Assembly: GCA_029060285.1 (NCBI GenBank)
Contig: JAIDUH010000053.1
Coordinates: forward strand, 1 to 50,594
Source: Muribaculaceae bacterium
GTDB taxonomy: Bacteria; Bacteroidota; Bacteroidia; Bacteroidales; Muribaculaceae
Length of the DNA stretch: 50,594 nucleotides
Direction: 5' to 3'
The position numbers were made by a program, and so were the translations under genes. How positions within the stretch are numbered: the first letter of the stretch is position 1; every line of letters starts with the position of its first letter. Of this stretch, positions 31,778 to 39,505 are shown piece by piece. The notes under the pieces are model-generated. The model was not told the origin of the DNA. It did no database searches and saw nothing but the letters and a program-made list of their open reading frames with translations.

Positions 31778-33268
31778 ATGCCACATGCAAATGGGAAAAT
31801 ATATTCTGAGGTTGTCAACGGGGTCAAGGTCGGAATAAATAGCGATGATGTCAGTGCGGTGCTTGGCGTCGCAAGCCATGATTGGGTGACTCTCGGAACA
31901 AGCAAAAAAAATAACAAATGGTCGAAGAAAAAGCCTGTGCGCGGGGAGTCTCCAGCAGATTACGCCGAACCTTGGACTTCCGCCACAGGGCGAGTGCGTG
32001 CCACCGCCGGATACCCCATCGTATGGGGGATGGAACTTCCGTTTAATACGGCACAACAATGCGGCGGAACGGCATATCGACGTTTGAAGCCATTGGCTCT
32101 GAGGGCAGCGCATATCCTTGATGCAACGACAAGCGCAAACGTGAGGTGCTACGAATATAAGCAGCCTGTAGCGGGTACTGATTGTGTGCGGTGGCCAGAT
32201 TATGACGGCTACGACCATAACGCTCCCGAAGCGTGGACTTGCGGAGTGCAGGGCGCGGAAGTCATACCCGGTTCTTCCGACTATACAGGAAGTCCGGGGA
32301 TGATCCTGTCTGTAGATTCTTTTGACACGGCTGAAATAGGTTTCTATATGGGTTGTCCGTCTAACGCCGACATATCGTTCAAAGACCTGTACGAGCAAAG
32401 CGGATACCGATTTGTGGTGGAGCTATATAAAAATGACAGCACGTTCAAGAGCGACGGCACAACTCCAGTAGCCATACTTGTCGCCATGACAGACATATCA
32501 TCTTCATACTTAGGCACTACATTCTCGATACTTGTAAGCCGCATAAACACATTATTCGGATTTTCAGGGGATGGCGAAAAGACTTTTTATGCTATCTGTG
32601 GGGTTGTGAGATTCACGACAACACCAACGCTTACAGAGGAAAAAAGAACCAACAACACAGGTATGGGATGCGCTGTGATAACGAGCAACACCGATTACAA
32701 CAGGATTGCCGAAAACGATGGCTCTATACCGCCTTGGACTAACAATTACAAGCCGTTTATCTGTCAGATTAAGTTGCAGTCTTATAGCAAGATTTTTCTG
32801 CAAGTCCTCAAATTTGCACGTCCTACAACAGGCTCGTATATGGATTTGCCTACAAGCGCGACGGCAAGCTACGGTTCGGACGGTTTCCGATTGCAAGTGA
32901 CAGTGAAGAACAACGGATCGAAAATTACGCTAAACGGCGCAACCGTCGGCAGTGGCGTACAACCGCCAAAGTTCCAGATACAGGCTACCGGCGCATTCGA
33001 CACAACCGACCCTTCTTACAACGCAATGTGCCTGTCTCCGGTCGAAGGAAAATGGCACGATGTGAAAATATTTAAAGATGCAGCCTGTTCAGATTCCGGC
33101 ACCATAGAGATTGCTTCCAACGCTTCCGCCACGGCATATTTCAGATGCGAGGGCGTGATGCCTATCGGGCGGACATCAGGCTTCACTTTCCGAGTATCAA
33201 CCGACAACGGCACTACTTGGGTAATCACAGGACGTTTCTCGGGAGCATTCCTCGTGACACGATCATAA
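31778..33268 (+). CDS. Accessory tail-fibre or tip protein (496 aa)
   Basis: A 496-residue protein from the ATG at 31778. The N-terminal region (about residues 1-90) is basic and carries K-N-N-K-W-S-K-K-K-P. The long middle is beta-rich with aromatic and polar residues (E-Y-K-Q-P-V-A-G-T-D, then F-D-T-A-E-I-G-F-Y-M-G). The C-terminus (T-T-W-V-I-T-G-R-F-S-G-A-F-L-V-T) resembles a receptor-binding fold. No family can be named. It lies 2 bases after the giant fibre, so a second adhesin or fibre-tip protein is likely. Confidence 0.6.
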   Translation: MPHANGKIYSEVVNGVKVGINSDDVSAVLGVASHDWVTLGTSKKNNKWSKKKPVRGESPADYAEPWTSATGRVRATAGYPIVWGMELPFNTAQQCGGTAYRRLKPLALRAAHILDATTSANVRCYEYKQPVAGTDCVRWPDYDGYDHNAPEAWTCGVQGAEVIPGSSDYTGSPGMILSVDSFDTAEIGFYMGCPSNADISFKDLYEQSGYRFVVELYKNDSTFKSDGTTPVAILVAMTDISSSYLGTTFSILVSRINTLFGFSGDGEKTFYAICGVVRFTTTPTLTEEKRTNNTGMGCAVITSNTDYNRIAENDGSIPPWTNNYKPFICQIKLQSYSKIFLQVLKFARPTTGSYMDLPTSATASYGSDGFRLQVTVKNNGSKITLNGATVGSGVQPPKFQIQATGAFDTTDPSYNAMCLSPVEGKWHDVKIFKDAACSDSGTIEIASNASATAYFRCEGVMPIGRTSGFTFRVSTDNGTTWVITGRFSGAFLVTRS

Positions 33269-33314
33269 CGCATACCAATATACAATCAAAAAAAATATCT
33301 AAATTTTAAGTATT

Positions 33315-33761
33315 ATGAAAGAGAAGAAAGAAAATGCCCAGAAGGGCAACGCAGTGAAGGTAAACGACGCAGTGACGGCATTCCGTCTCATCAACCCCGC
33401 CAAGCTGACGAAGATGGAGACAGCGGAGAGATTCGCGGTCATACTCGCGACGCGCCAGCTGAAGAAGGTGGCTACCGACTTCGATGAGCTCGTGAAGGAC
33501 GTCCAGGAGAAGCTTAAGCCGGAAGGGTTCGACAAGATCGTGGAGAAGGTTCAGGGCAAAAAGGAGCTGACCGCACAGGAGCAGGAGGCGCTCAACAAGT
33601 ACAACAAGGACGTGACGGATTGCGTGCAGACCGAGCTTGACAAGGAGGTGAAGCTTGACTTCACTTCTATGACCGGAGAGGCGATGGAACGCTTCATCGA
33701 TTCCAACGACTTCACAGTGAGCGACGTGATGCTTATCATGGATGTCTTGGGCAACGAGTAA
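33315..33761 (+). CDS. Hypothetical late protein, helical (148 aa)
   Basis: A 148-residue charged, helical protein (K-E-K-K-E-N-A-Q-K-G-N-A, then D-E-L-V-K-D-V-Q-E-K-L-K-P-E-G-F). It has no signal or membrane segment. It follows the fibre genes and precedes the lysis genes, where Bacteroidales phages often keep small unknown ORFs. Its stop codon lies in the first unit of the heptamer repeat array. No family is recognised. Confidence 0.65.
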   Translation: MKEKKENAQKGNAVKVNDAVTAFRLINPAKLTKMETAERFAVILATRQLKKVATDFDELVKDVQEKLKPEGFDKIVEKVQGKKELTAQEQEALNKYNKDVTDCVQTELDKEVKLDFTSMTGEAMERFIDSNDFTVSDVMLIMDVLGNE

Positions 33762-33849
33762 TGATCAACGATTAACGATAAACGATAAACGATTAACGAT
33801 CAACGATTAACGATCAACGATCAACGATTAATGATTAACGATAAACTAT
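33759..33849 (+). repeat. Tandem array of 13 seven-base units (consensus NAACGAT)
   Basis: Thirteen head-to-tail heptamers, mostly TAACGAT, CAACGAT or AAACGAT, fill the gap completely: the first unit contains the TAA stop of the preceding gene and the last ends one base before the next ATG (33851). Only the first base varies in most units; units 1, 11 and 13 carry one further change. Confidence 0.95.
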
Positions 33850-33850
33850 C

Positions 33851-34120
33851 ATGGTTATGAAACTTGTAAAGACAAACGAGAGATGGGAGCGCTCCTTCGA
33901 TGCTGAAGGGGCGGAGTCCGGCAACAAGCTGGAGAGCGTGCAATTTAATGTGACGGACGCTGAGGGCAATGTAGTGGGGAATGCCCGCGTGGGGCAATAC
34001 GAGGGTAATGCCAACATCAATTTCCCCGACGGCGCAAGTGCAAATGTCAACGTCAACGGCTTCTCTTCAATTGAGAAGGGTGTGGAATTGCTTATGTCTG
34101 TGATGGGCATCTCTGAGTAA
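33851..34120 (+). CDS. Hypothetical late protein (89 aa)
   Basis: An 89-residue protein: M-V-M-K-L-V-K-T-N-E-R-W-E-R-S-F, then beta-rich repeats such as V-V-G-N-A-R-V-G-Q-Y-E-G-N-A-N-I and V-N-V-N-G-F. It could be a small beta-sandwich. A start at 33857 is equally possible. It begins one base after the heptamer array and ends before a hairpin. No family is recognised. Confidence 0.6.
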   Translation: MVMKLVKTNERWERSFDAEGAESGNKLESVQFNVTDAEGNVVGNARVGQYEGNANINFPDGASANVNVNGFSSIEKGVELLMSVMGISE

Positions 34121-34128
34121 TTAATCAG

Positions 34129-34158
34129 GGTCACGGAGGGTTGGGGGTCTCCGTGACC
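34129..34158 (+). terminator. Hairpin before the holin-like gene
   Basis: GGTCACGGAG and its exact complement enclose a ten-base loop. There is no T-run, so it may stall ribosomes or transcription or protect the mRNA upstream of the lysis genes. Confidence 0.5.
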
Positions 34159-34176
34159 GCAAATACAGAAAAAGAT

Positions 34177-34494
34177 ATGAAACACTTAAAACAGGAATTC
34201 GACAAACTCACATTCAAGGAGGTTGCTCTCCATACGATAGGATTTCTCACGCTGGTGGCGGCGTTTGTGCTTCTCTTTTTGGGAATGTTCATTCCTCCTG
34301 AGGGAGAGATACACGATTCTGTGCTTACAGCATTCGGGTTATCACTCCTATTCGTTGCCGCCGTCTATGGCATATCAGCATATTTCGTGTCGAGTCTCAA
34401 AGGATTTAAGGCGGCGGTGCTTGATCTGTTGACGAAGCACGATGTCGACATTGACAAGCTTACTAAAGAAACTACGGTAAATCTTGATAATTAA
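34177..34494 (+). CDS. Holin-like membrane protein (105 aa)
   Basis: From the ATG at 34177 the protein has 105 residues and two membrane segments (about 19-39, L-T-L-V-A-A-F-V-L-L-F-L-G, and 50-72, F-G-L-S-L-L-F-V-A-A-V-Y). A charged C-terminal part follows (D-L-L-T-K-H-D-V-D-I-D-K-L). A longer ORF starts with TTG at 34141 but runs through the hairpin. Size, topology and position directly before the endolysin fit a holin, which opens the inner membrane at the end of the lytic cycle. The assignment is by context. Confidence 0.6.
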   Translation: MKHLKQEFDKLTFKEVALHTIGFLTLVAAFVLLFLGMFIPPEGEIHDSVLTAFGLSLLFVAAVYGISAYFVSSLKGFKAAVLDLLTKHDVDIDKLTKETTVNLDN

Positions 34495-34500
34495 AATACT

Positions 34501-35079
34501 ATGGCACATATTGAGAAACTTATACCCCATATCCTTTTGTGGGAGAACAGCATCAAGACACTGCCGGGCGAGACGCTGAGGCAGACGTATGAGAGGACGA
34601 AAGCTAAGGGTGTTATTAAGATGAAGAGTGACCTCGGAGGTCCTACGCTTGTCGGGGTCACGTTAACCACCTTCAATGAGTGGAGAGCCAAGAGCGGAGG
34701 GCGTAGAGGCGAGAGTGAGCTGGCGAAGATGAGTTACGACGAATGGCTGGCTATCCTCAAATCGCTCTTCTGGGACAGGTGCAAGGGTGACGATATACGC
34801 TTCCAATGTGTGGCAAATATGTTTGTGGATTGGGTGTGGCACTCGGGCCCGGGGGTGATACGCAACGTGCAGACTATTTTCAGTCTTGTGCCTGACGGCA
34901 TAGTGGGCCCGAAGACTTTGGCGGCGCTGAATACCCCGTTGCCTTACAATATCTTTGAGCGGATGAAATATGCACGGGAGCAGTATTACCGCAAGATTGC
35001 GGCGAACCGTCCATCTCAGCAGAAGTTCCTGACAGGGTGGCTAAACAGGCTGGAATCAATAAAATTTGAAACCACATGA
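34501..35079 (+). CDS. Endolysin (GH108-type muramidase with peptidoglycan-binding domain)
   Basis: A 192-residue lysozyme. The N-terminal domain has P-H-I-L-L-W-E-N-S with the expected catalytic glutamate E15, then D-L-G-G-P-T-L-V-G-V-T-L (the G-G-x-T-x-x-G-V family signature). A C-terminal domain of the PG_binding_3 type (Q-T-I-F-S-L-V-P-D-G-I-V-G-P-K-T) follows. It should cut the glycan strands of peptidoglycan. Without a signal peptide it depends on the upstream holin. Its stop overlaps the spanin-like gene in an ATGA arrangement. Confidence 0.88.
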   Translation: MAHIEKLIPHILLWENSIKTLPGETLRQTYERTKAKGVIKMKSDLGGPTLVGVTLTTFNEWRAKSGGRRGESELAKMSYDEWLAILKSLFWDRCKGDDIRFQCVANMFVDWVWHSGPGVIRNVQTIFSLVPDGIVGPKTLAALNTPLPYNIFERMKYAREQYYRKIAANRPSQQKFLTGWLNRLESIKFETT

Positions 35080-35525
35080 CAAACTTTGACAAGAAATTTT
35101 TCGCGGAGTGGGGAAAGACTTTCGCTTCGATGGTGATAGTGTCTTTCTTACTTCTGCTGATGTGTGTGATGTGCGGATGCAAGACGCAGTATGTGCCGGT
35201 GGAGACGGTAAGGACGGAGTATGTAGACCGGGTCAATACTGAGAGGGTGACAGATTCGGTGGTCAATGACCGACTCGTCTTTATTAACGGAGACACTGTG
35301 TTTATTTATAAATGGCGCGACAGATGGCGCACGGAGATTAAGCATGATTCCATCTATATCAATAAGACCGACACTATCAGTGTGCCTTATCCTGTGGAGA
35401 GAAAACTGACAAGATGGGAAAAGGTAAAGAGCGAAGCTGGAGGAATAGCTATTGCCTTTACACTTTTTTCAGTAGTGTTTTTACTTTATTATTTGTTGCG
35501 TTTTTGTAACTCAAGCAAACATTAG
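35076..35525 (+). CDS. Unimolecular spanin-like lipoprotein (149 aa)
   Basis: A 149-residue protein. A hydrophobic N-terminus ends in M-C-V-M-C-G-C with C35 as a plausible lipidated residue. A periplasmic charged stretch (Y-V-P-V-E-T-V-R-T-E-Y-V-D-R, then D-T-V-F-I-Y-K-W-R-D-R-W) and a C-terminal membrane segment (about 118-141) follow. An outer-membrane lipid anchor with an inner-membrane C-terminal helix is the design of u-spanins, which fuse the two membranes during lysis. This protein type follows endolysins in many Bacteroides phages. It is the last late gene. Confidence 0.6.
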   Translation: MTNFDKKFFAEWGKTFASMVIVSFLLLLMCVMCGCKTQYVPVETVRTEYVDRVNTERVTDSVVNDRLVFINGDTVFIYKWRDRWRTEIKHDSIYINKTDTISVPYPVERKLTRWEKVKSEAGGIAIAFTLFSVVFLLYYLLRFCNSSKH

Positions 35526-35609
35526 ATTATTAATTTACTTATTTTCAACAGAATAAAAAGCATCCAAAATTTCTCGAGCGAATTTTAAGGGGATTAGATC
35601 TTAGATTAT
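35522..35609. other. Candidate right attachment region of the prophage
   Basis: The sequence changes here from phage to host. It contains two direct copies of TTAGATTAT (35522-35530, 35601-35609) flanking an inverted pair AAAATT/AATTTT (35566-35571, 35581-35586) with a nine-base centre containing CTCGAG. This resembles a recombinase core site, but no matching copy is in view on the left. Confidence 0.3.
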
Positions 35610-35611
35610 GT

Positions 35612-35644
35612 GCCTGTTGAATTTATTCAGTGGGCGCTTTTTTT
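35612..35644 (+). terminator. Terminator with seven-T run at the phage-host junction
   Basis: GCCTGTTGAAT and ATTCAGTGGGC form a stem with several G-U pairs, followed by CTTTTTTT (35637-35644). It should end the late phage transcript just before the convergent GH28 gene. Confidence 0.65.
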
Positions 35645-36998
35645 ATTCGATGAGGATGTTTTCTGAGTCATCCATTTTGTAGATGGGGCGAGCATCCGGA
35701 GATTTCGCCTCAACAGATATATTACGGAAATGGATGTCTTTTGCGTGATTTATCCAAAATCCTTGTGCCGGAAGTATCCCCCACATCGTAGATTCCGGAT
35801 ATTCCTTGATTTTTTCGTCCGTAGGAACAGGAATGACAGGTTGTCCGCCAGCATGGCGGATTCTTATGTCATGGAGTTGGATGTCAGAAACCGGGTGTCC
35901 GGCAACGCCAGTTATTGAACTTCCAGTCGGACCAGCGTCATCAATAAGTATATCATGAAGTACCACCCCACTGATCGATCCAATACCTTCCACAGGGTGA
36001 TCTTTTGAATAAGGTCGCGCCCGATCCGCAAGTCTGATGAAAATTGGTGACTCTGTGCCGCAAACAGTGATGTCAGATATGTCGATATTATCCATTATGC
36101 CTCCGTCAACTATTTCAAGCGAAATTGCAGAGTGTCCAACTCCACCGGGATACCCGAAAAATTGAGACGATTGATCGTCGGAAGGTTTTACAGCAATACC
36201 TCTTATGATAATATTTCTGAATCCTCCGTTTGTCTCAGTCCCGAGTTTTATGGCATTGCAATGAGATGAAACCACGCAGTTGGAGATTACTATATCTTCG
36301 CATAGTCTCGGTGAGGTGCTTTTGAGCGTAATAGCGTCATCATCAGAATCTGCAATCATATTTGAAACAGTGACATTGTGACAGCCGTCAAGATCAAGGG
36401 CATCGTTGTTGTAATTGTTGCGGTTGAATACAGTAATACCATCAATACGAAGCCGGTCACATGCAAGATAGTGCTGCATCCAGCAGCCGGAATTTTTCAT
36501 TGTGATTCCACTTACTCTGATATCTTTTCCACGTATGATTCGCAAAAGATGAGGACGTGTAATCCCTTCATCATTCCAAGATAGTTTTGGGAAAGCACTG
36601 CCCCTTCCATCTATCGTTCCGAATCCCGTAATGGATACATTCTCCACTGAGTCAGCATATATCAGTTGAATTGTAGGCATACCGGTCCGTAATGACACGT
36701 AACTGCTTGTCTGAGGTTGATAATCATTTATATCCGTGCTTCCATAGATGGTGGCTCCATCCTCAAGATACATATGCACATTGCTACGAAGCTGCAGAGA
36801 ACCCGTCTTATAGTCGCCAGAAGGCACCAAAACTCTCCCTCCGCCTGACTGCGAGCAGGCATCTATGGCCTTTTGTATTGCCAAGGTAGAAAGATGCGCA
36901 GTATCGCTTACTGCTCCATAATCGGTGATGTCAAAATTCCGGGCTGATATTGGAAGGCTGCCAAGAGCCAACATCGATAATATTAGATGAAATTTCAT
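35643..36998 (-). CDS. GH28-family glycoside hydrolase (polygalacturonase-like), secreted
   Basis: A 451-residue protein with a signal peptide (residues 1-21) and a right-handed beta-helix. G-A-V-S-D-T and G-G-G-R-V-L-V-P-S-G-D-Y-K-T-G match the GH28 start. Candidate active-site groups are N-N-D-A-L-D-L-D (197-204) and D-S-D-D-D-A-I-T-L-K-S (217-227). The usual G-H-G is S-H-C here (245-247), so its linkage specificity may differ. GH28 enzymes act on polygalacturonan, xylogalacturonan or rhamnogalacturonan. The ATG at 36998 is preferred over a TTG two codons upstream. It has a divergent promoter shared with the thioredoxin-like gene. Confidence 0.85.
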   Translation of the reverse strand: MKFHLILSMLALGSLPISARNFDITDYGAVSDTAHLSTLAIQKAIDACSQSGGGRVLVPSGDYKTGSLQLRSNVHMYLEDGATIYGSTDINDYQPQTSSYVSLRTGMPTIQLIYADSVENVSITGFGTIDGRGSAFPKLSWNDEGITRPHLLRIIRGKDIRVSGITMKNSGCWMQHYLACDRLRIDGITVFNRNNYNNDALDLDGCHNVTVSNMIADSDDDAITLKSTSPRLCEDIVISNCVVSSHCNAIKLGTETNGGFRNIIIRGIAVKPSDDQSSQFFGYPGGVGHSAISLEIVDGGIMDNIDISDITVCGTESPIFIRLADRARPYSKDHPVEGIGSISGVVLHDILIDDAGPTGSSITGVAGHPVSDIQLHDIRIRHAGGQPVIPVPTDEKIKEYPESTMWGILPAQGFWINHAKDIHFRNISVEAKSPDARPIYKMDDSENILIE

Positions 36999-37017
36999 AG
37001 TCAAGAAGCAATTTTTG

Positions 37018-37049
37018 CAAATATAGCTATTCTTCCGGTTTTATCCAAA
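37018..37049 (-). promoter_or_regulatory. Promoter for the GH28 gene
   Basis: On the minus strand TTTG (37049-37046), 20 bases, TATATTTG (37025-37018), 19 bases before the ATG at 36998. Confidence 0.8.
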
Positions 37050-37055
37050 CTTCTC

Positions 37056-37086
37056 TTGTGAAAACAATAAAAAAGTATTACTTTTG
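37056..37086 (+). promoter_or_regulatory. Promoter for the thioredoxin-like gene
   Basis: TTG (37056-37058), 20 bases, TACTTTTG (37079-37086), 20 bases before the ATG at 37107. It lies back to back with the GH28 promoter. Confidence 0.8.
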
Positions 37087-37106
37087 CACAATAAAAACCA
37101 ATCGAC

Positions 37107-37613
37107 ATGAAAAAACTCATCTCATTTACAACACTCGTATTAATTTTCCTTTGTGTCAACGGGCAGACCAAGGTCAAAGTCTATGACGAGACCATTAATC
37201 CAGATACCCAAATCAAGGAAGCAGTAGCGAAAGCGGCACATAACGGAAAGTTTGTGGTAGCTCAATTAGGTGGAAACTGGTGTAAATGGTGCATTCGGTT
37301 TGCCAAATTCATCGAGAACGATCCTGATCTTAAAAGTCTTGTAGAAGACAATTTTGAATTTATACACGTCAACTACAATCCCAGAAGTCAACAGACGACA
37401 GATGATCAGGAAGCTACAAAAGCAGCTTTGAAAAGACTTGGCAATCCTGTAAGATTCGGTTATCCGGTGTTGGTGATCCTTGATCAGGAAGGCAATGTAA
37501 TCCATACCCAGGATTCCGGATTCCTCGAATCAGGAGATGGGTATGACAAAGAAAAAGTGAGCCGATTCTTCAAGAGCTGGACTCCTGATGCTGTTAAAGC
37601 ATCCAAAATATAA
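37107..37613 (+). CDS. Secreted thioredoxin-fold protein with W-C-K-W-C site
   Basis: A 168-residue protein with a signal peptide (1-20, F-L-C-V-N-G-Q at the end). The redox motif G-G-N-W-C-K-W-C has C59 and C62. The thioredoxin fold continues with F-E-F-I-H-V-N-Y and the cis-proline loop Y-P-V-L-V-I-L-D. Thiol oxidoreductases of this kind reduce or form disulfides in the periplasm. Its promoter points away from GH28. It is monocistronic or weakly linked to the next operon, since a 150-base gap with its own promoter follows. Confidence 0.85.
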   Translation: MKKLISFTTLVLIFLCVNGQTKVKVYDETINPDTQIKEAVAKAAHNGKFVVAQLGGNWCKWCIRFAKFIENDPDLKSLVEDNFEFIHVNYNPRSQQTTDDQEATKAALKRLGNPVRFGYPVLVILDQEGNVIHTQDSGFLESGDGYDKEKVSRFFKSWTPDAVKASKI

Positions 37614-37697
37614 TATAATAAACTATACGATAAAATAAAAAATCTCAAATTTACATAAAATTATTGAACATATCTGTTCTATATAAAAAATTTTTAC

Positions 37698-37705
37698 TAA
37701 CTTTG
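37698..37705 (+). promoter_or_regulatory. Promoter box for the glycan utilisation operon (TAACTTTG)
   Basis: An exact TAnnTTTG box lies 59 bases before the ATG at 37764. A matching -33 TTTG is not seen, which fits an activated promoter. Confidence 0.6.
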
Positions 37706-37763
37706 GAGTGCAGATTATATTTACAAAAATTTACAACAACCTAATATTTAAATTAACTATCGA

Positions 37764-39380
37764 ATGAACCTAATCTCAATGTGTCGCAAGGCATCCTTCA
37801 TAGGGCTGCCTGCGCTTCTGGCTCTAACAGCCTGCAGCAACGACAATGAGTGGAAAGATGTCGACGGGGGAACCCCTGCGCTGTCTCTGACCACTACACA
37901 TGAGCGTACTGAGGCTGGGCGATCTATAAAAATCGCCGGAAAAGTGACGGATAATGATGGCATCGCCTCCATCGACCTCGTCTGTCATGACATTAAACTC
38001 AACAAACACATTAATTTAATTGAAATCTATGGCGAACCCTTGAAGGAGTATGATCTTGACTATGCTTTCAAGATCCAGGAAGATCAGGCGGGAGAAGATT
38101 TCAATGTCGAAATCACTATCACGGACATCGGTGGTCGCAAGGAGAAGCAAAACCTCCGTGTGACACTTGACGCAGACTGGAGTGCTCCATATTTTACCAC
38201 GAGTCCGGATGCCGAAGTAATTGTGCTCATCAAAGAGAAGACAAGCTTCAATCTAAAATTCAGTGTAGCTGACAACCGGGTGGTTGACTACGTAGACATC
38301 GACGTAGTAGATATCACCGATGGAGAGGAAGCCCCCAAACCTGTAGAGGGATATCCACGTCGAGTGGAGGGTAACGGAACCGGTAAGCTTGACTTCTCGG
38401 AAAAACTTACTCTTCCAAGTAAAGAGGCTACTCTTAGAGCTACAGTAACAGCTTATGACCGCGAAGCTAATGAAGCAGCCCACTCGGCTACATTCTCTTC
38501 TCTCGTCAAGGTACAGGAACTTCAGGACATGGAAAAGATGTGGCTATGCGACGTCACAAATGAAGATGATCTCTCTTCCGACATCTTCGGCGTGCCGGTA
38601 CTCTGTGATCACATAGGCCCTTACAAGTATCAGATCAGATACTACAATGAAAAGGCAGGAACTGAAGTTTCTTTGCTCGGACAGAAAGGATCATTCGGCC
38701 CACTTTGCTTTGCACCATCCAAAGACAATCCTTCCGTGCTCGGTGACAATCCTGATGAAGTGAACTGGATTAAACTTACTCAGGCCAACACTTATTATCT
38801 CATTACATTCGACACATTCAACGGCACATACTCAACAGAGACTTATTCCGTTGATGATGCCATCGACCCTGTGATGCATATGCACTTCGGCGGTGACGAC
38901 CTCAATACATGGTGGGATTGGAATAATGAGCCTTGGTGGCAGGAATTCTACTTTGGTCCGATGTCAGATGGTCCGCGTGATGTGACGAAGATGACTAAAG
39001 ATGCCAAGAATCCTCACATTTACATCCTCGAAGATTGGAAGCTCAGCAAAGGCGACAAGCTTCATTTTGTAATCCACAACTGGCATCACGACGGCTGGTG
39101 GAACTTGGCTACTTGGCGTGTCGATGATTCTGCAGATCCGGGTAAATTCATGTATTATGGTAACTTGCATCCCGATAATGACCACTATACCGGAAACGCA
39201 GACTATTTCCAATGGAAATATGGCGACCAAGTGGATCTCGACAAATGGGGAGACGAGAGCTATCGCAAGCAATTCGTACCCGACAATTGGGTGAACATGG
39301 AGTCGATCGAAAGAGGAGGCACTTTCAAGCTTATCTTCGATGCCCACACCGAAAGAGCAAAACTCATTCCACAAAACTAA
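37764..39380 (+). CDS. Surface glycan-binding lipoprotein-like protein (538 aa)
   Basis: A 538-residue protein with a lipoprotein signal (L-L-A-L-T-A-C-S-N-D, cysteine about 25). Beta-rich repeats in the first half resemble Ig-like or SusE-type domains (residues about 30-240). The C-terminal half has an aromatic patch with several tryptophans (L-N-T-W-W-D-W-N-N-E-P-W-W) and a second one (N-W-H-H-D-G-W-W-N). Exposed aromatic groups of this sort bind sugars. It precedes SusC, the place of many surface glycan-binding proteins. I cannot assign a precise family. Confidence 0.7.
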   Translation: MNLISMCRKASFIGLPALLALTACSNDNEWKDVDGGTPALSLTTTHERTEAGRSIKIAGKVTDNDGIASIDLVCHDIKLNKHINLIEIYGEPLKEYDLDYAFKIQEDQAGEDFNVEITITDIGGRKEKQNLRVTLDADWSAPYFTTSPDAEVIVLIKEKTSFNLKFSVADNRVVDYVDIDVVDITDGEEAPKPVEGYPRRVEGNGTGKLDFSEKLTLPSKEATLRATVTAYDREANEAAHSATFSSLVKVQELQDMEKMWLCDVTNEDDLSSDIFGVPVLCDHIGPYKYQIRYYNEKAGTEVSLLGQKGSFGPLCFAPSKDNPSVLGDNPDEVNWIKLTQANTYYLITFDTFNGTYSTETYSVDDAIDPVMHMHFGGDDLNTWWDWNNEPWWQEFYFGPMSDGPRDVTKMTKDAKNPHIYILEDWKLSKGDKLHFVIHNWHHDGWWNLATWRVDDSADPGKFMYYGNLHPDNDHYTGNADYFQWKYGDQVDLDKWGDESYRKQFVPDNWVNMESIERGGTFKLIFDAHTERAKLIPQN

Positions 39381-39395
39381 CCCTTTATCCAATGC

Positions 39396-39480
39396 ATAAT
39401 TCATAATGCACAATGCTTAATCGCAGAGGCATGTGTATTCAGGTCATACTTCTAATTTTGCATGATGCATTATGAATTAT
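39396..39480 (+). repeat. Inverted repeat and internal promoter between the lipoprotein and susC genes
   Basis: ATAATTCATAATGCA (39396-39410) pairs with TGCATTATGAATTAT (39466-39480). A TAATTTTG box (39453-39460) lies between the arms. The element could stabilise or split the operon mRNA, and the box may give susC its own promoter. Confidence 0.6.
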
Positions 39481-39505
39481 GAATTATAAAAATTAGACAA
39501 TTATC

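Larger units (their letters stand above)
1..35640. mobile_element. Siphovirus-type prophage (HK97-like head, long tail); boundaries approximate
   Basis: A continuous set of phage modules is visible: lysogeny regulators, replication protein, recombinase, terminase, portal, protease, capsid, tail tube, tape measure, fibres and lysis genes. The order is that of HK97-type cos or pac siphoviruses. The right end lies between the spanin-like gene (ends 35525) and the GH28 gene of the host. The left end is at or beyond the window edge, because the partial recombinase at 1-114 may be the phage integrase or a neighbouring element. I found no convincing direct repeat to define attL and attR. No head, tail or lysis gene is visibly broken, so the prophage may be functional. 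Confidence 0.9.

Noticed and set aside
31778..33268. Diversity-generating retroelement targeting the accessory fibre
   Set aside because: No reverse transcriptase gene, no template repeat and no adenine-rich variable repeat at the C-terminal coding end were seen in the window.
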